A stretch of DNA of 64,000 bases from Sclerurus mexicanus (GCA_013396755.1 VWZF01002534.1:960379-1024378), one strand, 5' to 3'; shown: positions 25,101 through 39,275, counted from the first letter of the stretch. The notes: generated by a model not told the origin, from the sequence alone. Translations and numbers: made by a program.

Positions 25101-28100
25101 CAAATGCACCTCGAAGTTCAGCCTATACAGGAAGTGCCAGACCAGTTCAACTGATCATCAAAACAGTCCTGGATCCTGAAAGTAAATCCAAGAAGTCCAA
25201 TTCCCCTTCTCTTTCGTGTAATTTTCTATTAGTTGTTAAACCATTTTGAATATTTCACTTCAAGAAAAACCATCACCTTTAGACTCCTGTAACCACACTA
25301 TTTAATCCCAGACTTCATAGGAAGGTGCAAATCTTGACCAGGAGAAGGAAAAATAAAAATCAAAACAACATAAACATAGTCAGACCAGCAAGTCTCAATG
25401 GAAAGATTCCCACTTAGGAAGAGTCAGCTGAATCCTCAACTCATCCTCAGGTCTGCAAAGTCAGGAGAAACACTTTTCATACTCCATATGCCCTTTGCTT
25501 ATGATTTTTCCTAGGAAATTTCGTTGAGGTTGGGGCAGAGAACCTTTCTCTACCGGAACCGAAATGCATACCCAGCAGGCTGTCACTCAGAGGTGACTCC
25601 TGTGTGACAGCACGGAGCGAGCCAGGCCTGTTCCACACCTGCTGCTCAGAAAGGTTGTGCAAACACCAAGGATGTCTCCATGCAGGGATTAGCAGGAGGA
25701 TTGCACAAGTTTAAGGTGTCGTGTTGCTCAGTCTGGGAGAACTCATCGAGATGCAGGACGGGCTGTGTGTGGTACTGCCCTGCCAGCGTCCCCAAAGCGT
25801 GAGGGATGGAGTGATGCCAGCGGCTCGTGGCATTGATCCACAGCCCATCCTAGCTGCACCAGCTGCCTTCTGCGCAGCAGAGGAAAACAAACCAGCCTGG
25901 GACACCCCACTTTGGGGGCTGCAGGAGGGGGCTGTGACCCGGGGAGCAATTCTGGCAGAATCACAGATAATACTTCAAATAAAATCATATAATATGGTAT
26001 TTCAACCGTGAGTGGCATCTTTTGCTTTCTGAAAAGACAATCATTTGAGACATCTTATTGCACACTGACAAACTGGCTCGGGGACTACACCAGTCCGAAG
26101 ACAGTGCACATTTCTCCTTGCAGAAAGGTTGGACCTGCTGCTGGTGCCACCTGAATCACCTGCCTGGCACCACTCACAGGGCACAGCCAGCACTGAGGAT
26201 TTCCTTTGCCTGGGCCACCAAAATACTCTGTTGCAAAGGTTTACATATTTCTTTTTTTTTAATTGTATTAATTCTATTAAAAGGGATCAGAAAAACAAAA
26301 ATGAAGTGAATGTGAAAGTCTTATCATTAGCAAAGGATTTAATTAGAAAAACACCTACAAGTCAGGGCAGGAACTGCACCTTGCTTTGTGTATCTGGAAT
26401 GCAGCTTGTGCCTCCTCAGTCTTACCACAGCGCAAGTATTCAGCTATTTACTGCAAGAGGGAAAAAAATATGTTCTCTGCTTGCATAATCAGTACTCCTG
26501 AAGCTTGAAGATGCTTGAATTAACACATTTTTGAATTTTAAAAGGCTTGAGTGAAGAAATTCAGCCACCACCACTAAAATACTGCTATTTTGTCCCCATG
26601 GGACCTCAGTGCTCAGAGCAGACAGGAATCCTCCCCATGCCTGGGAAAGTGGCAAATAAAACATTGGCAAAACAGACTTCAACAAATTTATCTTTACTAC
26701 ATCTTGATGAAATGAGCTTTTACCATCTTTTGCATTTGAGGTATTTTTCCTGTTGTTTTTCAGGGGTCTTTTTTGATAGTTGGGGTTTTTTTCTATGGTA
26801 GGTGGAATACAAAGAAAAAGACTAAAAATGTCAAAGATTAGCTACTTCTGGATGCCCAGCTGGAAACACCCAGACCCTATTTTCCTCAAAAGAGCATTCA
26901 ATATTTTTATGGCATATAATTCACCCAATGAGTAGTTCCCTGGTCTTCACTCAGAACCATGGCAGCACAATAATTCCCAAATGAGAAGTCAAGGCCTTGA
27001 GCAAAGCAGCCAGAAACATATGTGGGTTAAACAAGAAGGACAGAGACAAGGTATGGGAAATTCATCCCAATGGTTCAAACCTCCCAAAGTTATGAGCCGT
27101 GGAATACTTGGCCAGACGTTGTTTCCTAACCTTCATAGTGTCATCAGAACCAGCAGACTAACTGGACCAAGACATGTACGTCTTACAAATATATCTCCCC
27201 AACACAAAAACCAGGTATCACAAATTTAGCTACTGCTAAAAATGGGATTCCTCATTTGCATTCGACACCAAAAACCGTGGATCTTTTCCAAGAACTTTTC
27301 ACACTATGTCCATTTGACAAGTTCTGGTGGGTGATGAGAATTGTCTGCAAACAAAATTTAGAAGTCAAAATCATTCCTATCATTTAATGGTCTAAACTAT
27401 TTGGTGCCACCATCCCATCTAAAAGTTACAAAGGCATCAACATCTGTTGCACGACTTTCTCCCAGGACTCTTTTGTATCTCAAGACATGACTGAGTTGAC
27501 CCATTTCAGGATCAAATTAGGTGGTAGCAGTCAATGGCACAAAACTTTGCAGCCCTTGCCTCCTCTGGGCACCATCCAGATGATTTTTATGATGCCAAGA
27601 ACCATGCAGAAGGTAGAGTTTCCATGCAGCTGCTTCATTAGCAATTAGAGATTCCACCACTGCAGTGCAGGTGAGATCAGACTCCCCTTGCCCAGGAATT
27701 TAGCAATTCTCTTTGCTCTCACCACCAAGTACCACTGTACATCTTTTCCTGCTATCTGTGCATTTTCCCTGGATCCTGACAGGTGAGCTACAGGAAATAG
27801 CACCCGCAAGGAAGGAAAATCCTAAATAGCTCCTTCTCATGTGCCAGGTCAGGATCTCTCTTCTCTCGGCCTCTTGGATAGCTTCAGGTTAAACTTCCAG
27901 CCAAACACAACAAAATAAACTTCAGTTTTTTCACTGTGCTGCTCTACATTTGGGGGAATTTTAACAATTTGCTGGTAAATCCAACTCTTAAGAGTTGTAG
28001 TGATGACTAATCACCAACAGACATGTAGTCACAGCTGCTCAGATATGCATTTCTTGTCTAAACCCAACTCTGAATACTTAAGCACCTTAATAGAAGTAGA

Positions 28101-31100
28101 ATAATAAATAGAGTCCAAATATAGGCAGCAATCCAACAGAGCCATCACAGCTCTCTTAAATCCCCCATCTTTCAACAGTGCTCACTGCAATAGCTCTCAC
28201 TATTGTATAACAGGAATGTGACAGAAAAGCAGAGTAGGAAGGACTGGCATATTTGCCATATTTACAGCTTTCACCTAGTAATTTAATTTTTTTTTAAACT
28301 CAGCACACTCAGGTTTGTCACAGATTCTTTCCCCATGCACAGCAATAACCTCCCTCTGCTCCAACAGTGCAGGGCAGAGATAAATCAAACCTGTCTGAGG
28401 CTGCTGGACAGGACAGGGGGAGGGAAACTGCACTGATGATTGAGCTTTGGGTTTCATCTCACCTTGGAGAGGAGCAGAATCCCATGGTCTGCATTACTCT
28501 GGTCAGGACAGACATTCCCAGGTGAGACAGGGCTCAGCCAAGGTGCTCCCGTGTGAGCAAAAGGTCTTGGAGCCAAGGACTCAGCCAGGATGGGCACATG
28601 GGCTTCCTATTCCCAAGGGAATTGCAATGGAGCGGGAAAAAATAATACGTATTTTATATATATCTGCTGCTAAAGAGCTTTGGTTTAATTAGCAGAGCAA
28701 CTGCTTCATTAATGACAACCCTAAGCATCAGAACCAAATCTTGGTTGTACACTCAGATCCCAAGAGTTACTCATAGGGAAATGAAAACAAAGACCTATCT
28801 TGACCCACATTTTGAGATTTCTTATAGGTTGTTTCCTTATACTGACTTTGATTTTTTTCCTGCAACTACAACATTTATAAACTTTTGAATTAATTTTTTT
28901 AATCATGTGATGACAGCTTTACAAAGATCAAAATCTCCAAAATATTTATCTCCCAATAAAAAAAAAATAAAATAAATCAAACAAGTTGATGGACTATTGA
29001 TTCTCTCATAGGGTATCACTTTTTTTTTTGCTTAGGTTGATCTTGCAAAGAATGAGCTCAACATAACTAAATGATATTAAAATCATATTTTTTTCTCAAT
29101 AGCACATAGTAATTCAAGTGGCTATTGCTGCTTTGAGTTTTTCTTCTCAAGGATAAAATTCTTAAAATGCAGAGCAGCACTTGAGGAATATTTGAACTTT
29201 GGGGGACAAAAAGGCTTGTACCTGCCACTATACACACACAGATATTTGGCCATATGTATCAGTTCTGATTTCATTTAGAAGTCAGGTATGAACTAAAAAC
29301 ATGTCTTTTATGGGGTTTCCCCTCTTCAATTTACTTTAATAGGCTAAACTCTTCATTCTTGACCTGGCCTCTGTCATAAAGGTCAGTCTTTTCACCCAGA
29401 CATACAGTGAAGGTAAACCCTGCTCTTGCAGTCCATCAAATAAGTTTGTCTCCTCTAACCTGTAATTGAGGTTGGAACAGATGGCTTGGCATTTTGCAAG
29501 ACCAAAGGTTGTGCAACAGCAGCAGCTTTATTTAAAGGGAAAGATTTGTCAGAGCACAGAGTAAGGCAGGAGTTTGTGGAAAATAAAAAAGAATTTCTCA
29601 CTTTGAAGGAAGACTCCGAGGAACAGCATTTAAAAGCTCATCTGCTGCCTGTGTCTTCTCCATTCTCATTAGTGCTTTTAATGGAAATAAAACATCCATG
29701 CACCCCTGGGTGACTGAGGACTTCCACCTTCCACTGTAATATTGTCAACACCTCTGATGCCAGTGCCACAGGCTTTATTGCACTGAGGTCAGGCAGAAAG
29801 GCTGCACAACCACTCAAGGTGAGGCTGCTCTGATACTCTCAAGACTTAGCTGCTTAGGAGAAGCAACATTTTGTGGGAGATGCTCCTGGCTTGTGAGGCA
29901 CCTGCTTTGTGCAGCACCACAACAGCAGGAGCAGAGTATTTGGAGGCAAAGCAAGAGAAGGGCTCAGCAAGAGCCTCCAGAAGACACCACTAGTCTGGTA
30001 CAAAACACAGTCTTTGGGTCACAGAGCTCCTTCAAACCAATGCCAACCCTGGTGCTTTCCAGAGGGATCTCAGCTGTCAGCAGGCTCCAGCCCAGCTTTA
30101 TTGGGCTCACGCCCAACAATTTGTCTGGGGACAGCTTCCTGAACCGGTTACTTGCCAAGGTTTTGTTTGTTTGGTAACAGGGATGGATGGGCAAGAGTCC
30201 CTGATGGCCCTGTGAGAGGTTCTTTCGGTGCTGCACCTGGGCACCTCTGGAGCAGCTCCTCCATGGCTCACCCAGAGCAATTCTCCCTGTTTTCCATGGC
30301 TCCCTCCCTCCTTCCAGCCTGTTAAGTGAGTCCAGCCCCCCAGGCAGAAGGGTGGGACTTCCAACTTTCTGGCTTGCCATGGTCTGTTTATCAGATCTAA
30401 TGAAGACATTTATGGGTTGATGGTCTGACAGATGCTCAATTTTCTGACTGGATGAGGAAGTCAAACTGTTATATAAGAAGCCAATAAGTACCATTCATTC
30501 CTTAAGCAATAAAACACTGCTGCATTTCCAAGTCGACTGGCACAAACCAGCCAGTTCGCTGCGAGTGTTTTTAAACAAATTTCATCTTTAGTTGGGGGCT
30601 TCTGTAGCACCCTGCACTGTACTGTGGAGGACCTAGAACAGTAATGATTACTATTACAATGCACTGTATTGGGGAGCTCTACCCAGGATAAAAATGTACT
30701 GCTAACACAGCCAAACACTCTTGGAGACGTTCACAACATTCGCAGCTGTGGTGGGGGTTGACACAGAGGTTTGTTGACAGCTTCAAGTTCTAAAGGTTGT
30801 TCCTCTCCTTTACCCAAAACACTTAGGTATCCTTAAAAATTCTGAAAGTAGTTGAAGATTCCCTTATTTTTAAAAAAATCCATCTTCCAATAAGGTTTTC
30901 TCAGCACTAGGTGCCCTGGATGTTTACTAGAGGCACCACTTCGCCATCCACTACACATTAAATTCAGGAGTGTTTTGTTCTAAAGCACTAAGGCTTGATG
31001 GGGCACGTTTTATGTGTTCATTACAGTGCCTCTGGAGCATCGCAAGGCATGAGACCAAAGGCTATGTCCCATTGGCTGCCTGAGTCATTTATTAATGGCC

Positions 31101-34100
31101 CCATTAAATGCTCCCTCAAGCTTTTGACTGCAGTTATCCAGTTTACTTTCAAAATGTTTTTTGCCTTATGCTCTCACACATGCAGACTTTCCTCAAGGAA
31201 TCACAGCAAGGGGCACAGGTCTGGCATCTGAAAAGCCATTAAGACTTTGGTGTGGAGGTGTCAACTCCAGTTTGGGGCTGGACCTCCTGCCTTCCAGGAT
31301 GTGTCAGGCAAGGGATAGCTAGGCCACCTGCCTCCTTCCAGGGCTCCAAAATCCCTCCCTTCAAAGACCAAGAAACCTTCCTTTTCTCATGCTTCACATC
31401 AGCATTCACACAGCAGAAATAAAACATTATTATTATTAGCTTTGAGCATATAGGAAATGCAGTTCAGAAGTAATTCACCTTTCTTATTGCCATGAACCAG
31501 TGATGCTGGGAGATCACAGAAACAAGCCACACAAACTCCATCTTGACCTCCAAGGGCCACTTTCCCCTCCAGAGGATTTCCATCCTCTCTGCCACTGGAT
31601 TAATTGCATTCAGCAGACAAGAATTAATAGCAGTACTGAGTGTCTGTGCTACCTCAGGAGATAAACACAACTACTGGGAAGTGACAGAATAAAGGGAAAA
31701 CTCACAGACCCCTAGATCACTCCCCCACCATTTACCCTGTTGCTGCTGCAATAGGAAATGTCAAGCTGCATCTTTAAGATTAGACCTGTCTCTGCAGCAA
31801 GAGCGCAGAAAGCTGGCAGTTGAGAAAGCAGAACGGATGACAGTTTTTGGCAGCAGTTTCAGCTGTCTTGTTGGGTTTTTCAGATTAATCAGCCCCTTTG
31901 GAACACTGAACAGATCATCAGGACAATCCCTCAATCCAAGATCTCTTGCAGTGGAAAAAAAAAAAGGAAAGTCATAAACTGGGACAGCAGCATAACAGAG
32001 GCAGCTTTCTGAAAGGGGCTCAGTCTTGGCTCTGAGAAAGGTCCTTATCAAGACAGTGTCTAAAGCCAATGGTATGTCTGCACTGTCACCCTCTGCATGT
32101 GCTCACACATGGTGTGGTTTCTTTCAATGTGATGTTTCAAGAAGTCACAGACCAAAAAAAAGCTTCCCTCCATGCTCCCCAATCCTCACCAATTTCAAGC
32201 TTTGTTAAATACATCTTGTTTCTGTCACATGCCAGAAGTATTGACCATTTTCTCTCAAGGAGAAAAAATCTTCCTTCCACAACATCTAAGGCTATGTGCA
32301 TATGCTCAACACATTTTGTTTGAAATGTTCAGTTTCACTTGAGATGAGGCAAGGCATCAGGAGCTTTGTACTCTCAAGAATTTATCTGCAACAATAAATT
32401 TCCCGAATCTTAGCTTCCCTCCATGAATTCTGAATTCAAGACACTTACGTGCCTAACTCCCTCCTGCCCTCCCACAAAAAAATAAAAAAAAGAAAATTGG
32501 TGTTAGATGCTACTTTCTCTGCTTCACATTTTTACTTCTTCAGTTTTACTGTTGCTGTTTAAAGAGATTTCAGTTCTGCTCTCCACTCAAAAGACACCTG
32601 CATTTCAAACACAGAGTATACATTATCCTTAGTCTACTCTACACTTGTGCAAGCAGCCCCTTGCACCTGGACAGGTATCCACCAAAGTCAGGGGATGCAC
32701 AGCAAGGTCTACATTCTATGGATCAGAAAAAGTATGTGCAATTCATAATCACATAAGCTAGTTATTAGGTCATACAATCAGTATTTTCTTATTGCCCTTG
32801 CCGGCAGGAATTCTGTAGTGGAAGAGCAACAGAGTTTATCACATCAGTTTTAACCACTTGATAATCTTGTGTGGCTCTCTGTAGCACCTTGCAGTGTTGG
32901 CCCTCAATATCTGAAATTTAGCGAGACTAAAGAAAAAGGCAATTTTGCCAAGGAGCTTCACCCTTCTTCCATTACACAACAAGCCAACAATTAGTGTTAT
33001 GCAAGTTTCTGCTCCCCATGAAGTGTGCACTCTCTCAGCTTGCTGAAGGTAGCGTGCACAGAGGAGCCAGGTCTGAAATCAGATTAACATATTATGCTCT
33101 TGACCTGAAGGCAGAGCTCCCTGCACTGCTCAGCACCGCTTTCAACCAGGGTTTTGTAGCATCTGGGAAATTGCTGTAGGTCAGAGGGTAGCACTTCACG
33201 TTATCCCTGCATCTCTCTGGGCCTTTCACTTCCACATCACACCAACCAAGCACTCTGAGTGGTGACAGATGGGATTGAGCCAGGACACCTCCAGCAGGCT
33301 CTGCCCATGCCCTGGCCCTGCTCACCTCTCTCATTGGGATAAAAGCACTCAGGGCAAATCCCAGCAGCTCTCAAACCACACTGGCATGTGCCTACAGAGC
33401 TCCTTATCCCCTAAAAACAGATCCCTAAGCACAACTGGATATTCAAGCTCTTACTGGAACAAAGTAGGAACGGGCACAACCAAAGGGCCAGCGTGATGAA
33501 CCAGCACCACCAAAATGCCTTGTGCTCTGTCAGACTCTCATGGTGTGGCTGGAACTTCATTGCTCCCACCAATTCCGTCCACGGGTGCCCATCCAGCCCC
33601 CCCGCAGCAGCCTGAGCCCCAGAGGTGCTGTTCCTACACCAGCACAGCTCTGCCACCTCCATGGATTGCATCACAGAGCCTGGCCCGCACACAGCTCCCC
33701 TGCCCCAGGGGTGGCTCAGCTCCTGCTTCTGCCCCACAGTTTTATTCCCCGTGTCCAGTCACCCCCCTGTGGTCCGGGATGAGCTGTGGCCATGGCCAGG
33801 GAAGGAGGTGGTTCAAACAAGACACGCCAGGCTTGCACAACACATTACCAGGGAGATGTTCTTATCACAAGCGGGTTTTTACAGCCATAGCCCTGAGAAA
33901 TCCCATCAGAGAAGAAGAGATGACTCAAGTCTCTTACAGACACTTTACACATCCAGACATTCTTGCATATGAGAATTTACTGCATATAAAAAATGACCTC
34001 TGACTTTTTGTGCCTCTCCTCTATACTGTCATAAACAAGAATATCATTTCAAGAGATGCTGTCAACTTATATTTAGCCTAGTTTTTTTTATTTTGTTTAA

Positions 34101-34239
34101 AAATAAAAGCCTTCTGTAAAGCATAAGACGAAGAGAATTAAAAAACCAATTCTTTAAAACAAAACAAAAAAAAATGTGCTGTTGCCTTTCAAACCCTTAC
34201 CCTGTAGCACTGAAAACTTGGAATTGTCCACAAATGAAT
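22136..34239. other. Intergenic desert
   Basis: Twelve kilobases without a recognisable gene, RNA or repeat family. AT-rich parts alternate with moderately GC-rich parts (about 23.6, 25.8, 30.2 and 33.5-33.8 kb) in which several overlapping frames stay open by composition only. Confidence 0.6.
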
Positions 34240-34470
34240 ACGAGACTGACATGATATTTATTATCCAAGCTTAAAATAGCACAGAACAAACAGAATACAA
34301 ATCATGGCAAGTAAAAATTAATTAAAAAATTCAATTTAATAATCTAACAGTTCAGGGGCAATATGTGGTTTATATTGGCAGTGGCCTTTTAATCTTGCAA
34401 ATCATATAATTAAGAAAACTTAATTAGCAAAAGCAGTGTTTGAATATTAGAGCTGTGAAAATATCTCCGA
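34240..34470. promoter_or_regulatory. Candidate enhancer with paired homeodomain palindrome
   Basis: Very AT-rich, non-repetitive block. It contains TTAATTAA at 34318-34325 and a perfect inverted repeat of TAATTAAG and CTTAATTA with a four-base spacer at 34407-34426. Such spaced TAATTA pairs are typical targets of homeodomain dimers (paired-like and LIM classes). Confidence 0.4.
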
Positions 34471-36869
34471 AAAAATGGCAAGTATTGGCTTGAACTTTTT
34501 GTAAGCCTCGGTTCTGTATCTGCATGCACTTCTATGAATATAAATAAAAGGCAGGCATAAATAAATGGCAGGAGTAGTGAGGAAATTGTGAAGTTAGAGT
34601 GCTCACAGAAACCAAAATTGCAAGTGCTTGCACAAGGGCCCGAGGCACAGCCCAGCGATGAGGAGCAGCATGTCCTGCCTTCTCCATGGAATCTCCCATC
34701 GCAGCCAGGCCAGCAATGGGAGCAGAACCTTCCCTGAGCCAGCACAGCCCTCTCCTCTGCTCCCTTCCCACCAGCCCTCTCAGGGAGCCTGCAAACTACT
34801 CGGCCACAGAGAGGAACCACAGAAAACAGAGGCAGCTGCCGGATGAAGAAGAGCCGCACGCATGTCTGGCCGGAGAGAGCCCCAACTTGTTTCATACACC
34901 CAAAGGAGAACAACGAAAGGGGGGGAAGGAAAAGGCTTCTGGCGATTTTCAATCTCAGAAACCCAAGTTAACTCCAGACCTGTAGCTGAGTTAAAAGGCA
35001 CCAACACGCCGTCGTGTCTCCCTCTGCGCAGGGCTGTGTGGGATTCTCACAAGCTGCAAGTCCTAAAGCTACGACATTTATCTCCAGCCCAGCCAGCTTT
35101 TAAAAGTACAAAAAACATTAAACTCACATTTCCTTTCTCAGCCAGGTAGTCAAGGAGAATCTATATAATGTGGAAACTCCAAAGGCTTTGGAGATGAAAT
35201 GATTTTGCAAGTGATACAGATACTGAAATAATGACATCCACAGGCAGTACTCCCACTTTCCTTGCAGCTTTAGGCACAAGGGGAAAAAAACCCACGGAAA
35301 ACAAAATTTTACTTCTATTAGGTGCCAAAACACTCTCATCCGTAAAATCCCAGGGAGGCATTTCTCTGCATGAGAAAACCAGAAATCTGGTTCACTCACT
35401 ACTGGACCAGTAATACTGCAGAAGTTACAGTTTGCAGCAAACCATCTCACACAGACAGAGGGCTTGACTATATTTAAAGTTTCTTGAGCAAATATTGCAA
35501 AAGAGTTTTTATTGTTGCTGTTCCGCTTTGGGACATGTACTGCATTTTTTCTAAATGATTTATCATTGCCTTAATAAAAAAATCTTGCATTCTTAAATTG
35601 ATCAGATTGCTTTGTTTCTGGGGGACAATCCAAGACGTTTTATTTGCTTTATGAACAACTTCCAGCATGGGAACGAAGTTAGGACCCCCAGGCTGATTCA
35701 AATTTTCCTCACCAAGCCCCAGGATCTTCAAGTGTTTGAAGTCTCTCTTCTGCCCTTCCAGCTGTGTTTTACTTAATATTCACAGAATAAGGGCCCACAA
35801 AACCCATATATAATCTAGGGCTTCACCCTGCATCCATCCTTTCCCATCCAAGCTCTTTTTATTCAGCACCTTTGGAAGATCAGGAGCAACAACAATAAAC
35901 TGGAGGGGGGGGCAGTGAAAATTAAAAAAAAAAATCAATAAAAAGACATAGAATGGTGATCTTGGTGAACTTTGTTCTTGTAAAACAAAAGTCATTCCAA
36001 GTAAAGGTAACAGTGACAGACTTCTGCTGCAAGTCACCGAGTTATTAATTGTAGCAGAAACCAAGAGTGACCGGGAGGTGGAATGAGATAAATTCCCTGT
36101 ACAAGCCACATGGAATTTTGTGGTCTCTAACAGCAGTGGGATGTTCATGTACTGGGGTTTAAGCCAGAGCACAGAAAGCTCAGCTTTGCCACTCACTCAG
36201 CCCCCAGGTCCCTTCTCAGCACGGGCACGTGTCAGGGCTCTTCCACAGATCTTAAAACCCTCCTGCGCAAGGATTTATTCTGTTTGATCAAACCTGCCTT
36301 AGCTACAACCTCTTTTTTTTAAACTCATTAGCTGAAGCAGCACTCAGCAGTGGACATCCAGCCTGGAATGACATACTAAAGGTTTTAATCTCCTATAATT
36401 GGGAAAGGCTTCCTAAAAACCAGAGGTGTACAAATAGCACCTCCCCCTCTTAACTTGCATTGCCCAAACAGATGTCCCCACATTAATCTGGGTTCTGCAG
36501 TTGGAAAGAGGGACAAAGTTGCCTGATTCTCACACAGACCCTGCTCTGTCTCTGCAGACATCTGCGCTAAGGAAGCATCCTGATAAATCAACCTTTTTCT
36601 CTCCAAGTGTTCCACATTTTACAAAGCAAACTAAACAAAAAGAGATCTGGGTAGTTTTTTAGTGTTTGCACACATGCAAAATGCCCCAGTGTTGGCTGAG
36701 ATATCAATGCCAGATACACACAAATTTAGCAAAATTTCGTCATGGATTTATCCTCTCAGCGTGCCAGGAAACACCAAAAATAGGAGAAACAAAGATCTAG
36801 ACCTTATTTATACCTGTCAGAGGGCTCGAGGAAGGAGGTCGACCAACCAAGAAAATTAACATTTGTTTC
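34471..36869. other. Intergenic desert
   Basis: GC-richer at 34.6-34.85 kb, otherwise AT-rich. Open frames on both strands at 34.4-35.0 kb overlap each other and show no protein signature. Nothing else seen. Confidence 0.6.
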
Positions 36870-37110
36870 TGACACAATCTATGCAAAGCAACAGGGTTTT
36901 AATTTCAGGCTCTTTTCATCAGAATGATAACAGCTGTCATCTGCTGTGTGAGTGCAGTAATTACTGAATCTCCTCTGTGCAAAATGAATACCCGATGTTG
37001 CATTTACACAATAACATCTCAATCTGCAGCGCCAGACACAGCCAGCCACATTCCCACGGAACGACTAACACATACCCACCTCTGGATTCCTGCAAATTTA
37101 GAGCCAGCTC
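36870..37110. promoter_or_regulatory. Candidate enhancer: GATA, E-box and homeodomain cluster
   Basis: Within 38 bases: GATAA (36926-36930), E-box CAGCTG (36931-36936), E-box CATCTG (36938-36943) and TAATTA (36958-36963). The surrounding sequence keeps CpGs (CCCGATG, CAGCGCC, CACGGAACGAC). Not a repeat. Function is inferred. Confidence 0.4.
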
Positions 37111-38919
37111 CCCCCAAAACCTCAGTAGTTTTGAAGGTCCTTCCAAAGAAAGGACCAAAAGAGTCTGTGATAGTATTTATGACCCTAAAGCTTCAAAACC
37201 CAGCCTGATTTATCCTATTCTTTCGCAAGCTGGTTGAAATAAAGCAAGTTTTGTTAAAAGCATGAATATTCTGTCTCACCTCCAATTTTAACCTCTTCTT
37301 TCTGGATTTATCTGCCACACATAGAGAAGAGATTTTTGTTCTATTTACCATAACCACACCAGCACCAGAAAATACAGAGGAAACCACACTCAAGATGCAG
37401 ACAACTTCTTGTTTTGTTTTAAACAGAAACATTTGAATATGTTTATCAACTAAATTGGAACTGACCTGAAAACAGAGCTTGGTTATAGATCTAATTTCTC
37501 CAAAGCTGAGGAATTCTTTTGAATCTTTTTAAAGGAATCTGTTTTGAACCAGTTTCTTAACAGAAACAAATTTGGATTTTAAAAGCTAAACAGCCTGATG
37601 AGAGAATGCAATTCTTTTGCTTACTAATGAAACAGTCTAACTAGAGTCATTACGGGAATGAAACTAATTTCCAAAAAGTATTTCCATCAAAACATTTGTA
37701 ATTGCACAGCAGAGATCAGTTTAAAAGTATATGTTTCCTGAGCCTTAAAACAAGTGAAATAAAATTACACGTTTTGCAGAACTGCTCGTACCAGCCCAGG
37801 CTGTATTAGGTGGCAGGGGGCCAAGAACTGCACATTTCCAATCACCAGAAAGTACCAGTAATTCCTGTATAACCTCACACCTTGGAGAGCAAAACTCTTC
37901 CAAGTGCATTGCCTTTTTTCATCAATTGGAGCGGATGTGGAAAATAACTTCAGACTAGATAAATCACTTGGAAACCTATTTCAATCAATCACGTCCCCCC
38001 TTCTAGCCGTGCCCTGAAGATGTTTTGCCAACAACTGGTTTGCATCCGGATGAGTTCAGCACCCAAGTCTTTTGCAGAGCCTGCCACGCAGGAGCACCCT
38101 TGGGTCTCACAGAGGTGCCGGCCCCTCCAAACCTCCTCTCACAACCACCTCCCTGCCCCAAACTCAGGCAGCAGCTTCTAATTTTAGAGTTTGACTCCCT
38201 GGCAGCACAAAAGCAGGGAGGTGGGAGCCTAAACGATCTTGTTTTGATGAAGTGTAATGAGTTTCGTGTTAGGCAACAAATAAATAGGAAGCAGCCAATT
38301 TATCTAAATATTTTAAGGCATGTGCTTAAATCCTATCAATTCCAAAGCCTTGTCAGGCAGCTCTGGATGATCTTGGTTAATGTGCGGCTTGAGTTTCAGA
38401 GAAGCAAAGGAATTATATTCTTCAGAAATCAAACGAAACTTTAGATGTACAGAATAAAGAGTTTCTATGAAGAACAGCCAAGAGCCAGTCTGAAGGAGAT
38501 GTTTGAAACAGAGATGGCAAGAAGCAGGTCTTCTATTTGCAAAATAAAGTCAAGCTGAGTGAGATCAAGTGAGTGTCAGGCATTATAGTTCTTTTCTATA
38601 TCAACATAATTCAAGCCTTCATTTTTTTTTTTCTCTCCTTCAAAAATTGTTCTCCTAAGTGATTTTTTTTTTCATTCACCCATAGGTGTATTACTGGAAA
38701 AGTTGGCAGAAAAAATGCCAAAGAACAACTTCACCACATTTCATTTAAAGGAAGATGCTTCTCTGGAAGAAAAGCACAGATCCAGGACAGGAAAATGAAG
38801 CTGACATGTTTACTTGGAATGATTTTTCAGTAACTGAAGTTACAGCCTTTTACAATGACTTATTCTAACTCATTGTACAAGAGAGCTTACAGCAGTTATT
38901 AAAAAAATAAATCATAAAA
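37111..38919. other. Intergenic desert
   Basis: Unique sequence. The part at about 38180-38440 (AACGATCTTGTTTTGATGAA, AATGAGTTTCGTGTTAGG) looks conserved in composition, but motifs are not distinctive. No gene seen. Confidence 0.6.
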
Positions 38920-39275
38920 TTAGAACAGGGCTGAAAGGGATCTCCAGAAATCTTCCAGCTATTCCTTTGTCCATTCCAAACTCATGTTTGCCTAATTTCT
39001 CCCTCAGCTGAAACTCACAATCTATTACAAATATCCTCTTACTGCTCAAAGTGAATTTCTGATGTCTAACTTTGTAGTCAAGAAATCGATTCTCACGGAT
39101 GAATGGATACAGAGAACAAATCCCCTTCTTTCTGAAGGCTTGTAGCACCATCCTGCCCTTGTCTGCAAGACAAGCAACCCAAGTTCAATCCTTTTTCACA
39201 AACTTTATCCCTTCCTCTCTACATACTCTTTACCTGGTTCATGTCTTTCCCAAAGGATAGTGCCTAACTCTGGAT
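38920..39275 (-). mobile_element. Ancient CR1-type LINE fragment
   Basis: Strongly diverged but still alignable by eye to old CR1 3' regions: GGCTGAAAGGGATCTCCAGA, GAATTTCTGATGTCTAAC, GGATACAGAGAACAAATCCC, GTAGCACCATCCTGCCCTTG and a tail resembling the segment around GTGCCCAGAACTGG. Much older than the other CR1 copies here. The exact subfamily cannot be given without a repeat library. Confidence 0.6.

Noticed and set aside
29964..30494. 176-codon minus-strand open frame and overlapping frames on both strands
   Set aside because: Several overlapping frames in GC-richer DNA, with no protein signature.
30744..30764. TGTGGTGGGGGTTGAC, similar to the start of the avian LTR at 45.75 kb
   Set aside because: The similarity stops after about 16 bases, with none of the inner LTR blocks following.
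33515..34003. 162-codon plus-strand open frame with two other overlapping plus frames
   Set aside because: Three forward frames are open at once, which reflects composition; residues are proline-rich and random-looking.
34410..34952. 180-codon minus-strand open frame
   Set aside because: It runs across a GC-rich stretch into an AT-rich one, overlaps other open frames and has no domain or homologue I recognise.
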